From assembly GCA_024274785.1 (NCBI GenBank), contig JAJSAM010000030.1:1-64000 (forward strand): a stretch of 64,000 nucleotides of DNA, written 5' to 3'. Below the pieces are notes generated by a model. The model was given only the letters and a program-made list of their open reading frames with translations. It had not been told where the DNA came from and searched no databases. The stretch is from Planctomycetota bacterium. Its GTDB lineage: Bacteria > Planctomycetota > JAJSAM01. Shown piece after piece: positions 46,434-54,892 of the stretch. The position numbers and the translations under genes were made by a program. Position 1 is the stretch's first letter, and every line of letters begins with the position of its first letter.

Positions 46434-49400
46434 TTGGCCACCTCCTGTAGTTCTTTTTGCGGCGTGCCACTCGCATCCGCAAGCGCCGCGTCGATCTGGT
46501 TGAAAACCTCATCATTCGTGAAATGCCGGAGCACGACCGCATCGGTGGGGCACTTCGCGCAACACAAACCGTCGCCCTTGCAGAGCGCGGGGTTCACGAG
46601 CGCCTTCCGGCCCACCGGCGTCTCGTTCCAGCTGATCGCGCCGTAGGTACAGGCGGTGATGCACGCTCCACAGGAGATACAGTCGTTCTCCGTGACCTCG
46701 CAGACCGAACCGGAAGCGGTGACCGTCTCGTGCGAGAGGAGCGTGACCGCCCGTCCGGCGGCGCCGTAGGCCTGGCTGATCGTCTCGCTCAAGTGCTTCG
46801 GGTAGTGGCCGGAGCCGCACATGAAAACGCCGTCGGCGGCGAAGTCCACCGGGCGCAACTTCACGTGCGCTTCCTGGAATAAGCCGTCGGGACTCACCGG
46901 CACCTTGAAGAGCCGGGTCATCTCCGGCATGCCCGCCGATGGAACCACCGCGGCGGAGAGCACCACCAGGTCGGCGTCGAGCACCAGGCGCTGCCCGAGG
47001 ATGGTGTCGGGCACGGTGACATTCAGCACCCGCCGGCCTTCCTCGTCGGTGCCGGGCTCCACAACCGGGCCGTCTTCGGGTTCGAAGCGGATGAAGTCGA
47101 CTCCGAGGTCCGCCGCCTCGCGGTACTGATCCTCGGCCATACCGTAGGTCCGCATGTCCCGGAACAGGATGCGGACGTCCATCTGCGGGTTCTGCCTCTT
47201 CAGCGCCAATGCGTTCTTCACCGCCTCGCTGCAACAGACCCGGGAGCAATACTCGCGGCCCTCCTGGCGGCAGCCGACGCATTGGATCATGACCACACTC
47301 CGGATGTCGGCGAGCCCCCCGGGGGCTGCATGAATCCGCTCTTCGAGTTCGAGCTGCGTCAGCACTCTCTCGTCCTCACCGTGGAGGTGCTCGGTCGGCC
47401 GGTATTCGTCGGCGCCGGTAGCGAGGATGGCCGCGCCGTGCTGAATGACCTTCGTCTGCCCCTCGGACAAAACCGTCGTCTCGAAGCTGCCCACGTAGCC
47501 GGAGACGTCGGTGATCGTCGCCTCGTGGGAGACGTGGACGCGCGGGTGCTGGTAGATCTGCCGGATCAATCCCGCCAACCACTCCTCGACATCGAGCCCC
47601 TCGAGAGTGGTCCTGATCCGCCGGGCCATGCCGCCGAGGTTCTTCTCCTTCTCGACGAGGTGGACGTGGAACCCCTGGTTGGCCAGCCCGAGCGCCGCGG
47701 TCATCCCGGCCACGCCCCCACCGACCACGAGCGCCGCCTTGTTCACCGGCAGTTCGAACTCCTGAAGCGGCTCGAGGCCGATCGTCCGCGCCACCGACAT
47801 GCGGACGATGTCCTTGGCCTTCGCCGTCGCCTCTTCCTTCTGCTTGCTGTGCACCCAGGAGCAGTGCTCGCGGATGTTCGCCATGTCGAAGAAGTACTGG
47901 TTGATCCCACCCTCACGCAGCGTGTCGCGGAAGAGCGGCTCGTGCGTGCGGGGGGTACAGGCGGCGACGACCACGCGGTTCAGCCCCTTCTCCCGGATGG
48001 TCTCGGCGATCTGCGCGGCGGCGTCTGTGGAGCAGATGAAGAGCCCTTCCTCGGCGTGGCAGACGTTCGGCAGGTCCTTCGCGTAATCCACGACCGAGGG
48101 GATGTCGACCACCCGGCCGATGTTCGCGCCGCAGTGACAGGCGAAAACTCCGACACGGGGTTCCTCCTCCGTGGTGTCCCGCTCCTCGGGATAGACCCGG
48201 TCGGTGTCGAGCTTGCCGCGCCGCGACTTGAGCAGCGCCCCGGCCAGGGCGTTCGCCGCGGAAGCGGCCACCACCGACTCCGGGATGTCCATCGGTCCCT
48301 TGAAAGCCCCACTGACGAAGATGCCCTCGCGCGTGGTCTCGATGGGATTGGTGGGACTGGTCCTGCAGAACCCGTGGTGGTCGAGCTCGATACCGAATTG
48401 CCTGGCCAGTTGTTGCACACCGGCCGGCGGGCCGAGGCCGACACCGAGCACCACCAGGTCGAACTCCTCTTCCTTCACGCCCTCCCGCTCCGTGGCGTAG
48501 CGGATCGTCACGTTCCTGCTGTCGGGAATCTCCCGGCCGATGTCCACGTAGCTGCGGACGAATTCCACTCCGGGCATGTCCGCGGTGCGCTGGTAGAAAC
48601 GCTCGAAGTCCTTGCCGAACGAGCGGATGTCGTTGTGGAAGATCATCGCCTGAAGGTCGGCGTCGTGGTCCCTGGCCAGGATCACCTGCTTCTGGATATA
48701 GGAGCAGCACACCGACGAGCAGTAGCTGTGACCGCCCTCGCTGATCTGCCGGGAGCCGACGCAGTGGATCCAGGCGACCTTCTTCGGGTGCTGATGATCG
48801 GAAGGACGCAGCACCTCACCCTCGTGCGGACCGGTGGCGCAAAGCAGACGCTCGAAGTCCATGCTGGTGACGACGTTCTGATAGATGCCGTAGCCGTAGT
48901 CGTTCCGCAGGCGCGGGTCGAACACGCCGTAGCCGGGGGAGAGCACGATCGCCCCGACCTTGATCACCTTCTTCTCCGGCTTCGCGTTGAGGTTGATGGC
49001 CTTGTTCTTGCACACGCTCTCACAGATCGTGCACTTCCGGTCCTCGAGGTAGCGGCAGCGGCCGTCGATGTAGGGGACCAGAGGCACGGCCTGGCTGAAG
49101 TAGATGTGGATCGCCTTGTTGTCACTGAGTTCCTGGTTGAACGGGTCCGGCACCGGGATGGGACAATACTCGGAGCAGACCGTGCAACCAGTGCAGAGGT
49201 CCTCGTCGACGTAGCGCGCCTTCTTCTCGAGGGTGACCTCGAAGTCGCCGGCCTGGCCTTCGACCGTCTCCACCTCGGTGTAGGTCAGAATCTCGATGTT
49301 GGGATGCCGGTCGCACTCGATGAACTTCGGGGACTCGATGCACATCGAGCAGTCGTTGGTGGGAAAGGTCTTGTCGAGTTGCGCCATCTTTCCGCCGATG

Positions 49401-49525
49401 GTGGGCGACCGCTCGACCAGGAAGACCTTGTAGCCGGAGGTGGCGAGGTCGAGCGCGGCCTGGATGCCGCTGATCCCGCCACCGACCACCATGACGTCGC
49501 CGAAGGTGTTCCCGGTGGTGCTCAT
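46430..49525 (-). CDS. bamE: BamE, HdrA-like flavoprotein with ferredoxin domains
   Basis: A 1,031-residue HdrA-like protein that would bind FAD and bifurcate electrons. Visible features: N-terminal GxGxxG (VVGGGISGIQAALDLA), the Cys pair of HdrA (DKTFPTNDCSMC), [4Fe-4S] motifs CTGCTVCSEYCP and CTICESVCK, a middle Cys-rich part (VGVFACHCGANIG), and a second dinucleotide fold (LVVGGGVAGMTAALGLA). A C-terminal double ferredoxin has CISCGACITACT and CKGDGLCCAKCP. The double HdrA-like layout with a C-terminal ferredoxin matches BamE. ATGA overlap with bamD and GTGA overlap with bamF indicate tight coupling. No in-frame stop was found in it. Confidence 0.92.
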   Translation of the reverse strand: MSTTGNTFGDVMVVGGGISGIQAALDLATSGYKVFLVERSPTIGGKMAQLDKTFPTNDCSMCIESPKFIECDRHPNIEILTYTEVETVEGQAGDFEVTLEKKARYVDEDLCTGCTVCSEYCPIPVPDPFNQELSDNKAIHIYFSQAVPLVPYIDGRCRYLEDRKCTICESVCKNKAINLNAKPEKKVIKVGAIVLSPGYGVFDPRLRNDYGYGIYQNVVTSMDFERLLCATGPHEGEVLRPSDHQHPKKVAWIHCVGSRQISEGGHSYCSSVCCSYIQKQVILARDHDADLQAMIFHNDIRSFGKDFERFYQRTADMPGVEFVRSYVDIGREIPDSRNVTIRYATEREGVKEEEFDLVVLGVGLGPPAGVQQLARQFGIELDHHGFCRTSPTNPIETTREGIFVSGAFKGPMDIPESVVAASAANALAGALLKSRRGKLDTDRVYPEERDTTEEEPRVGVFACHCGANIGRVVDIPSVVDYAKDLPNVCHAEEGLFICSTDAAAQIAETIREKGLNRVVVAACTPRTHEPLFRDTLREGGINQYFFDMANIREHCSWVHSKQKEEATAKAKDIVRMSVARTIGLEPLQEFELPVNKAALVVGGGVAGMTAALGLANQGFHVHLVEKEKNLGGMARRIRTTLEGLDVEEWLAGLIRQIYQHPRVHVSHEATITDVSGYVGSFETTVLSEGQTKVIQHGAAILATGADEYRPTEHLHGEDERVLTQLELEERIHAAPGGLADIRSVVMIQCVGCRQEGREYCSRVCCSEAVKNALALKRQNPQMDVRILFRDMRTYGMAEDQYREAADLGVDFIRFEPEDGPVVEPGTDEEGRRVLNVTVPDTILGQRLVLDADLVVLSAAVVPSAGMPEMTRLFKVPVSPDGLFQEAHVKLRPVDFAADGVFMCGSGHYPKHLSETISQAYGAAGRAVTLLSHETVTASGSVCEVTENDCISCGACITACTYGAISWNETPVGRKALVNPALCKGDGLCCAKCPTDAVVLRHFTNDEVFNQIDAALADASGTPQKELQEVAK

Positions 49526-50700
49526 TTCGCCACCTCCGCGTCGGTGCCGTCGAGCGCTTCGAGCACGACCTCGGTCAGGTCCCTGATCGTCAACGGATCA
49601 TCATCCGGAAGGCCGAGCCGGCTCTCCTCGAAGTTGCTGATGCAATAAGGACAGGAGGTCACCAGCACGCTCGCGCCCACGTCCCTGGCCTGCGCCAGCC
49701 GAATGTCGCCGAAGCGCTCCTCCTTGTCGGTGTGCATCCAGATCCGGCCGCCGCCGCCACCGCAGCAGAGACTGTCCTCCCGATGGTCGGGCAGTTCCAC
49801 CAAGTCCACGCCGGGGAGTTTTCGCAGAACGCTCCGGGGCGCGTCGAAGACTCCGTTGTGACGGCCGAGATAGCACGGATCGTGATAGGCGACGCGCCGG
49901 TTGAACTCACCGCCGACCTCGAGGCGTCCCGCTTCGATCAACTCCGCGAGGTACTGTGTGATGTGCACCACCTCGAGGTTCATCATGAACTCCGAGTACT
50001 CATTCCTGAAGGTGTGATAGCAGTGCGGGGAGGAGACCAGGATGCGCTTCACGCCGGCGTCGATGAAGGCCTTGATGTTCTCCTTCGCCAGCATTTTGAA
50101 AGCGTCCTCGTTGCCGACCTTGCGAATGCTCTCGCCGCAGCAGCTCTCCTTCGTGCCGAGGATTCCGAAGTCGACTCCGGCCTTCTCGAGGATCTTCGCG
50201 GTGGCCCGCGCCACCTTCTGGTTTCGCGGGTCATAACTGTAGTAACAGCCGACGAAGTAGAGGATCTCCATGCCCTCGGTGTAGGGCTTGATGTTCAGGC
50301 CCTTCGCCCAATCGGTGCGGCAGTCGCGCTCCTCGCCGAGGGGGTTGCCGTCGCTCGCAAGGCTGGCGCTGACCGCGGGAAGGGTGCTCGCCGCCCCGGG
50401 GAAGACATCGTAGGCCGCGGCGATACGGCGGATGGCGACGCCCACTTCGATCTGCTCGACGCCGCGCGGGCACTTCGCCGGGCAGTTCCCGCAGGTGCTG
50501 CACCGCCAGATGTCGTCGAGTTCGATCTCGGGGAGGCCCAGGGCGGCCTGGCGGACGATCTTGCGGATGCTGAAGTTCGTCACCTTGTTCCAGGGGCAGA
50601 CGACGTCGCACTTGCCGCACTGGTAGCAGACCTTGAAGGACTCCCCGCCGACCTCCTTGATCTCCTCGATGATCTCCTTGAAGGGGGTCGCGAGTTCCAT
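49522..50700 (-). CDS. bamD: BamD, HdrD-like iron-sulfur protein
   Basis: A 392-residue HdrCB-fusion-like protein. N-terminal two [4Fe-4S] motifs (CYQCGKCDVVCP, CSTCGNCPAKCP) are followed by two CCG domains (ESCCGESI and SLCCGGGGGRIW, each with further upstream Cys such as YFVGCYY and YHDPCYLG, and CPYC), the sites of non-cubane clusters in heterodisulfide reductase. It would relay electrons between BamC/B and the HdrA-like BamE. The start overlaps the bamC stop by one base (TGATG). Family and position in the operon agree. Confidence 0.92.
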   Translation of the reverse strand: MELATPFKEIIEEIKEVGGESFKVCYQCGKCDVVCPWNKVTNFSIRKIVRQAALGLPEIELDDIWRCSTCGNCPAKCPRGVEQIEVGVAIRRIAAAYDVFPGAASTLPAVSASLASDGNPLGEERDCRTDWAKGLNIKPYTEGMEILYFVGCYYSYDPRNQKVARATAKILEKAGVDFGILGTKESCCGESIRKVGNEDAFKMLAKENIKAFIDAGVKRILVSSPHCYHTFRNEYSEFMMNLEVVHITQYLAELIEAGRLEVGGEFNRRVAYHDPCYLGRHNGVFDAPRSVLRKLPGVDLVELPDHREDSLCCGGGGGRIWMHTDKEERFGDIRLAQARDVGASVLVTSCPYCISNFEESRLGLPDDDPLTIRDLTEVVLEALDGTDAEVAK

Positions 50701-51251
50701 CAGTCATCCTTCTTCGAGAGGCGGCTCACCGCGGCGAGGACCGTCTCCCAGCCGTGCCTGTTCGCCAGGGCCTCGATCCCCAGGTCCAACTCCTCCGGCT
50801 CCTGCTCTTCCTCCTCGACCTCTTCCTCCCGGACGTCGAACACCAGGGCGCCCGCCAGGCACCACTGAACACACATGGGTTCATCGAGCGTAGGGTCGGA
50901 CTCGCACATGTCGCACTTCAGGGGCAGGCCGGAGTCGGGCTCCTTGAAGGCGTCGCGGGAGGGGCAGGAGGCGCGGCAGAAGGCGCACTCCTCGTACTCC
51001 TTGCCGTCGATCATGTACTTGTCGCGGCCGGCGCACTCGGCGGCGGTGTATTCACCGGCGTAGACCGGGATGTAGATGTCGGCGAGCGGATCCCGAATGA
51101 CGCGGATGCGCGAGCGCTCGGGGTTGTTGCTGCTGTACTGGGGGGTGGCGTGGAAGGCGGAGCAGATCACCTCACAGCCCTGGCAACCGTTACACTTGTC
51201 GACGTCGATGATGATGCGCTTGATGGTCTTCTTCTTCTTCGGTTCGCTCAC
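50700..51251 (-). CDS. bamC: BamC, ferredoxin-like [4Fe-4S] subunit
   Basis: A 183-residue multi-cluster ferredoxin subunit, the partner of BamB. Cys motifs: CNGCQGCEVIC, CAFCRASC, and CDMC with CVQWC, consistent with three or more [4Fe-4S] clusters in a DMSO-reductase-B-type arrangement. The C-terminus is acidic (REEEVEEEEQEPEELD). The GTG start at 51251 overlaps the bamB stop (GTGA), with AGGTGGTG upstream. The longer frame to 51383 lies antisense to nothing else but overlaps bamB and is rejected. Confidence 0.92.
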   Translation of the reverse strand: MSEPKKKKTIKRIIIDVDKCNGCQGCEVICSAFHATPQYSSNNPERSRIRVIRDPLADIYIPVYAGEYTAAECAGRDKYMIDGKEYEECAFCRASCPSRDAFKEPDSGLPLKCDMCESDPTLDEPMCVQWCLAGALVFDVREEEVEEEEQEPEELDLGIEALANRHGWETVLAAVSRLSKKDD

Positions 51252-53245
51252 GACGCACCACCTGTCGCCGCCGCCGCGGCCCCCCCGGCTTTGAGAATCC
51301 CCGTCTCGAGGAATTCCTCGGCCACGTAGTCGAGGCCCAACTCCCGCAGGCTCTCTTCCGTCGGGATGCCATCCTCGTTCCACCCCTTGAAGAGGTAGTA
51401 GTCGGTGAGGAGCTGTTCCTCGAGTTCAGGGAAACGCCGCTTCCAGTGATCCTCGGGCGGCTTCTCGTCCTCGCGCCGCATGCCCCGGCGGATATTGTTC
51501 GCCCGGACGAGGTCGCGGTTCCTTCGCGTCACGAACTTGAGGGTTTCCTCATCCATCTCGAGCCCCGCTCCCGCGGAGATCAAAGTCGGGATGTTGTGAA
51601 TGTGGAACGGCGGCTTCAGAGGGAAGGACGACAGCCCGGCACAGAGGCCGATGCTGTCGTCGATGTAGTGCATCTGCTCCTGCCAGTTGACGATCTCGCA
51701 GGCGGCTTCGGTGTGCGGGTAGTTCGGGATGGAGTTCTCACCGCGCAGTTCCCAGTCCTCGAACCACCTCTTGAAGCGGTCGTCGGGGACGTGGGGCCAG
51801 TCCTTCGTGAACTCCTCGTTCTCTTCCCGGGTCATGAACGGCGCCTGGGGGAAGTTGCCCTCGATCTGGGTGATGTTCACCTTCTCGCCGGTGCTGTACA
51901 TCAGGAAGTACATGTGGTTCAGCATGCCGAGCTTCAGGGGTAGCTGCTCCGTCTTCTTGATGTTGTTGTGGGCGTAGGCCTGCGCGCCGTTGCCGATGCG
52001 CTCAGCAGCCCAGTGGGTACCGTCGGCGAGGACGTCGCCGATGCCCTCGCGCCGGACGATCTTGTCGAGCAGCCAGTAGAACCGCCCCTCGCTGTCCTCC
52101 GGCATGCCCGGGAACTCCGATGCCGGGAGGATACCGTCCTCGAGGAGCTCGATGGCGAAGGCCATGGTCTGCGGGGCGGAGAAGGCATCGACGCCGTGCT
52201 CGGTGGCCTTCTGGGCGATGCGCAGTCCGAAGTCGAGGTCCGCGAAGGCGCCCATGGTGTAGGTGAGCTTGGAAAAGCACTTCATCATGTAGGAGCAGAG
52301 TCGGCTGTCGACCGAGATCGCGGCCCCGCACTTCATCGGGCAGTTGTAGCAGGAGAGCAGGCGCGTCCGCATGGTGTGCATCGTGTGCGACCACTGCTCG
52401 GCGATGTCCTCGGTCCAGAAGCCCTTGCGCCGGGTGCGGGCATTACCCCACATGAAGTTCTCGGTGTGCCACTTCTCGTCGTCGACGGCCATCTCCTGGG
52501 GGGAGCCGAGCCCGGCGAGGATGGGCATGACGCCCTTGACCGGGTTCTTCTCCCGCTCCTTGATGTAGTGGAGCGACTCGTTGCAGAGCTTCATGAAGGC
52601 CATCGGGTCCGAGATCTGGATGTCCTTCGTCCCGCGCACGGCGATGGCCTTTACGTTCTTGTCCCCCATCACCGCGCCCAGGCCGAGCCGGCTGGCGCTC
52701 GATCGTCCCTGTTCGATGCTGGCGAAGAAGACGCGGTTCTCGCCGGCCAGGCCGATGGAGGAGACCGCGGCGTTCGGTTCCTCGAGTTCCATGCGAACGG
52801 CTTCGGCGGTTTCGAGCGAGCCGAGACCGCGCAGGTGCTCGCCGTCGCGAAGCTCGACCTTGCCGTCGTGGATCCACAGGTAGACCATCTTCTCGGACTT
52901 GCCGCGCAGGATGATCTTGTCGTAGCCGGCGCGCTTGAGTTCCGGACCGAAGAAGCCGCCCATGATCGAAAACGCGAAGAGGCGGGTCTGCGGGGAGATG
53001 GAGGAGACGACGGTGCGGTTGGAGCTTGGCGCGGGCGTTCCCACCAGGAGTCCGGTGCCGAAGATCAGCAGGTTCTCCGGATCGAAGTGCGAAACCTCCG
53101 GACCAACCCGGTCCCAGAAGAGCTTCGCGTTGGTGCCGAGCCCTCCGAGATGAAGCTTCGTAAGCTCCGGATCGGTGGCCACGCGTTCGATATTCCCACG
53201 GGTCAGATCGATTTCGAGATTGAACCCGGTTTCCGCATATCTCAT
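51248..53245 (-). CDS. bamB: BamB, tungsten-containing class II benzoyl-CoA reductase active-site subunit
   Basis: An AOR-family enzyme of 665 residues; Geobacter BamB has about 653. Strong resemblance along the whole length, as I recall the Geobacter metallireducens sequence: MRYAETG start, LGGLGTNAKLFWDRV, IGLAGENRVFFASIEQGRSS, GLGSPQEM, KWHTENF, WGNARTRRK, SCYNCPMKCG, YMMKCFSKLTYTM, QIEGNFPQAP, MHYIDDSIGLCAGLSSF. Cys299, 302 and 306 with a later Cys bind the [4Fe-4S] cluster; Cys323 is the likely W ligand; E251 and H260 fall on active-site positions. The predicted reaction is reduction of benzoyl-CoA to the 1,5-diene, but related substrates cannot be excluded. I chose ATG 53245; the frame to 53407 overlaps the promoter. 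Confidence 0.9.
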   Translation of the reverse strand: MRYAETGFNLEIDLTRGNIERVATDPELTKLHLGGLGTNAKLFWDRVGPEVSHFDPENLLIFGTGLLVGTPAPSSNRTVVSSISPQTRLFAFSIMGGFFGPELKRAGYDKIILRGKSEKMVYLWIHDGKVELRDGEHLRGLGSLETAEAVRMELEEPNAAVSSIGLAGENRVFFASIEQGRSSASRLGLGAVMGDKNVKAIAVRGTKDIQISDPMAFMKLCNESLHYIKEREKNPVKGVMPILAGLGSPQEMAVDDEKWHTENFMWGNARTRRKGFWTEDIAEQWSHTMHTMRTRLLSCYNCPMKCGAAISVDSRLCSYMMKCFSKLTYTMGAFADLDFGLRIAQKATEHGVDAFSAPQTMAFAIELLEDGILPASEFPGMPEDSEGRFYWLLDKIVRREGIGDVLADGTHWAAERIGNGAQAYAHNNIKKTEQLPLKLGMLNHMYFLMYSTGEKVNITQIEGNFPQAPFMTREENEEFTKDWPHVPDDRFKRWFEDWELRGENSIPNYPHTEAACEIVNWQEQMHYIDDSIGLCAGLSSFPLKPPFHIHNIPTLISAGAGLEMDEETLKFVTRRNRDLVRANNIRRGMRREDEKPPEDHWKRRFPELEEQLLTDYYLFKGWNEDGIPTEESLRELGLDYVAEEFLETGILKAGGAAAAATGGAS

Positions 53246-53347
53246 CTGTCTCACCCGTCTTATGGCAGGAGGCCGGGAGATGAAACGCTCGCTCTCGGGG
53301 GCGGTCATCCATGCCGTGCTGATCCCGAGTCGCAGTCTCCGCTTTCG

Positions 53348-53407
53348 TTCGAACGCTCGTTCGAATTCAACGCCCTCAATGGTAGTCCTCCGAGCCTGAG
53401 GAGTCAA
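53348..53407 (-). promoter_or_regulatory. bam operon promoter with palindromic TetR-like operator
   Basis: Minus strand: TTGACT (53407-53402), 17 bases, TACCAT (53384-53379), then an 18-base perfect inverted repeat TTCGAACG-AG-CGTTCGAA (53365-53348) just after the expected transcription start. It lies about 100 bases before bamB. The layout suggests repression of the whole bam operon by a dimeric, TetR-like regulator; the regulator is not in the window. Confidence 0.65.
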
Positions 53408-53421
53408 ACGCAGAGCGAGGG

Positions 53422-53793
53422 TCAGAACAGCTTGCGGTGGCGCCAGCTCTTCGGGGCATGGGCGCCCACGACGGCGACGATGAAGGCCAGGGACATCAGC
53501 CAGAGAGCGGCGCCGGGCAGGACGAAGATCAGCCCGATCAGCAGGAGTTTCACGATCGTGGCCCAGCCGGCCGTTTCGCGAAAGAGCTCAGGGTGCCGAA
53601 GAAGTTCCGCGAGGAGCAGCAACACGCCGCTCACCCCGGCCAGGATCCACCAGCCATGCAGGCCGGCCTCCGCCACGCCGAGCAGATACCTCCCCCCCAC
53701 GGCGCTGGCCCCGAGCAGATGCGCCGCACGCACGAACACCGACCCCGACCGAACGACCGGGGTCAGGTCTGACATTTGTCTGGATACTGACAT
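53422..53793 (-). CDS. Small membrane protein, start lying in an inverted repeat
   Basis: A 123-residue (or shorter) hydrophobic protein with about four membrane segments (YLLGVAEAGLHGWWILAGV, LLLLAELL, IVKLLLIGLIFVLP, LWLMSLAFIVAVVGA) and a basic C-terminus. No family recognised. The possible starts are ATG 53793, ATG 53775 inside the 24-bp inverted repeat of the RAYT element, and GTG 53739 just beyond it; none has a good Shine-Dalgarno sequence. The original 5' end may have been displaced by the element. It ends 15 bases before the -35 of the bam promoter. Confidence 0.55.
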   Translation of the reverse strand: MSVSRQMSDLTPVVRSGSVFVRAAHLLGASAVGGRYLLGVAEAGLHGWWILAGVSGVLLLLAELLRHPELFRETAGWATIVKLLLIGLIFVLPGAALWLMSLAFIVAVVGAHAPKSWRHRKLF

Positions 53794-54892
53794 TTTCGGT
53801 TTGCCGAGCCCCGCTGCCTGTTCCTGCGACTTACCTGCAGGGGAAAGTGTGAGAGGAGGGGCGATGCCACGACCACCACGAACCTTGCGACCGAATGGGA
53901 TCTACCACATCTACACCCGCGGCGTCATCAAGACACCCGTCTTCCTCGATGATCAGGACCGGCATCGCTTCCTGCGGTATCTGGAGAAGTGCGTCGACCG
54001 CTACGGGATCGAGGTCCGCTGCTATTGCCTGATGACGAACCACATCCACCTCCTGATCCAGACCCCAACGCCCAACCTCTCCGAGGCCATGCACTACCTG
54101 TTTGGCGCCTACGCAAGCTACTTCAATGGCAGGCACGAGCGCTCCGGGCACGTGTTCGAATCCAGGTACTTCTCCCCCATTGTCGAACCGGGGTGGGTTG
54201 AGGCCGAGCTGAGTCGGTACATCCACCTGAATCCGGTGGTCGCAGGAATGGTGACGCATCCGGGGCTGTATGCCTGGAGCAGCTACCGCTACTTCGTCCA
54301 GGAGGGAGATCGGCCGGGTTGGTTGAACCCGGGACACATCCTCGGATGCGGCGGCGGTACCCCCTCCTCCGCGAAGCTCTACGAGGAGTTCGTCGAGGGC
54401 CACGCGAATGATTCCGCCGAAGACGCTGAAAAGTTCGAACGCCGAGTTGCCATCGGCACGGAGGCGTTCCGCCGCCGGTTCGAAGAGCCTGACCTCGAAC
54501 CGAGATCAGCAGGTGAGCAAGCGGATCGCACCTGGAGCCGGCTGGGAATCGAGGACGATCCAGGGACGGTCCTGCTGCGCATTTCAAAGCAACTGGGAGT
54601 GAGCCCCGATGCCCTCCGCTCGCGGGCACACCGCGACCGACGCGAAAGGGTCGCGGCTGCGCATCTCCTCAGAATCCTGACTGGCTGGCCGCAGAAGAAG
54701 ATCGGCCTCCTCCTTGGCGACAGGTCAGAGCGGACCGTCGCCAGGCTCCTCGATGAGGCCCGAGTGCTGCTCAGCGAGAATGCCGAGTTCCGCCGGTGGA
54801 TTGCATCCTGCCTGAGCAAACTCTCTGCCTCGAGCCCCAACCCTCTTTGGGGAATTTGTCTGGGTCAGGACAAATGTCAGACCTGACCCCGG
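53757..54892 (+). mobile_element. RAYT-type element: REP-associated transposase between 24-bp inverted repeats
   Basis: Perfect 24-bp inverted repeats at 53757-53780 and 54869-54892 (each containing GGGGTCAGGTCTGACATTTG) enclose one Y1-transposase gene. Near the right end are further hairpins: CCCCAA/TTGGGG at 54835-54852, and GGGTCAGG/CCTGACCC at 54862-54889. No target duplication is expected for this class. It lies between bam and ung. The repeats serve as coding sequence for the ends of neighbouring genes. Confidence 0.8.
53864..54886 (+). CDS. REP-associated tyrosine transposase (Y1/HUH, RAYT)
   Basis: A 340-residue protein. The HUH motif is NHIHLL near residue 60. The region YASYFNGRHERSGHVFESRY contains the tyrosine candidates, and YIHLNPV is typical of the RAYT branch of the IS200/IS605 superfamily. 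The C-terminal third (from about 245) holds a DnaA-like or helix-turn-helix domain (ISKQLGVSPDALRSRAHRD, GWPQKKIGLLLGDRSERTVARL) as in many RAYTs. These enzymes cut single-stranded REP sequences. The ATG at 53864 has GAGGAGGGGCG upstream; the long frame from 51968 is antisense to bamB and rejected. Its stop codon lies in the right inverted repeat. Gene intact. Confidence 0.9.
   Translation: MPRPPRTLRPNGIYHIYTRGVIKTPVFLDDQDRHRFLRYLEKCVDRYGIEVRCYCLMTNHIHLLIQTPTPNLSEAMHYLFGAYASYFNGRHERSGHVFESRYFSPIVEPGWVEAELSRYIHLNPVVAGMVTHPGLYAWSSYRYFVQEGDRPGWLNPGHILGCGGGTPSSAKLYEEFVEGHANDSAEDAEKFERRVAIGTEAFRRRFEEPDLEPRSAGEQADRTWSRLGIEDDPGTVLLRISKQLGVSPDALRSRAHRDRRERVAAAHLLRILTGWPQKKIGLLLGDRSERTVARLLDEARVLLSENAEFRRWIASCLSKLSASSPNPLWGICLGQDKCQT

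Noticed and set aside
46430..49525. Selenocysteine in BamE (HdrA), as in some anaerobes
   Set aside because: The HdrA cysteine region reads DCSMC with ordinary Cys codons and no in-frame TGA occurs within the gene.
51968..53863. Upstream extension of the transposase frame antisense to bamB
   Set aside because: The transposase has its own Shine-Dalgarno and ATG at 53864; the extension translates to non-homologous sequence opposite bamB.
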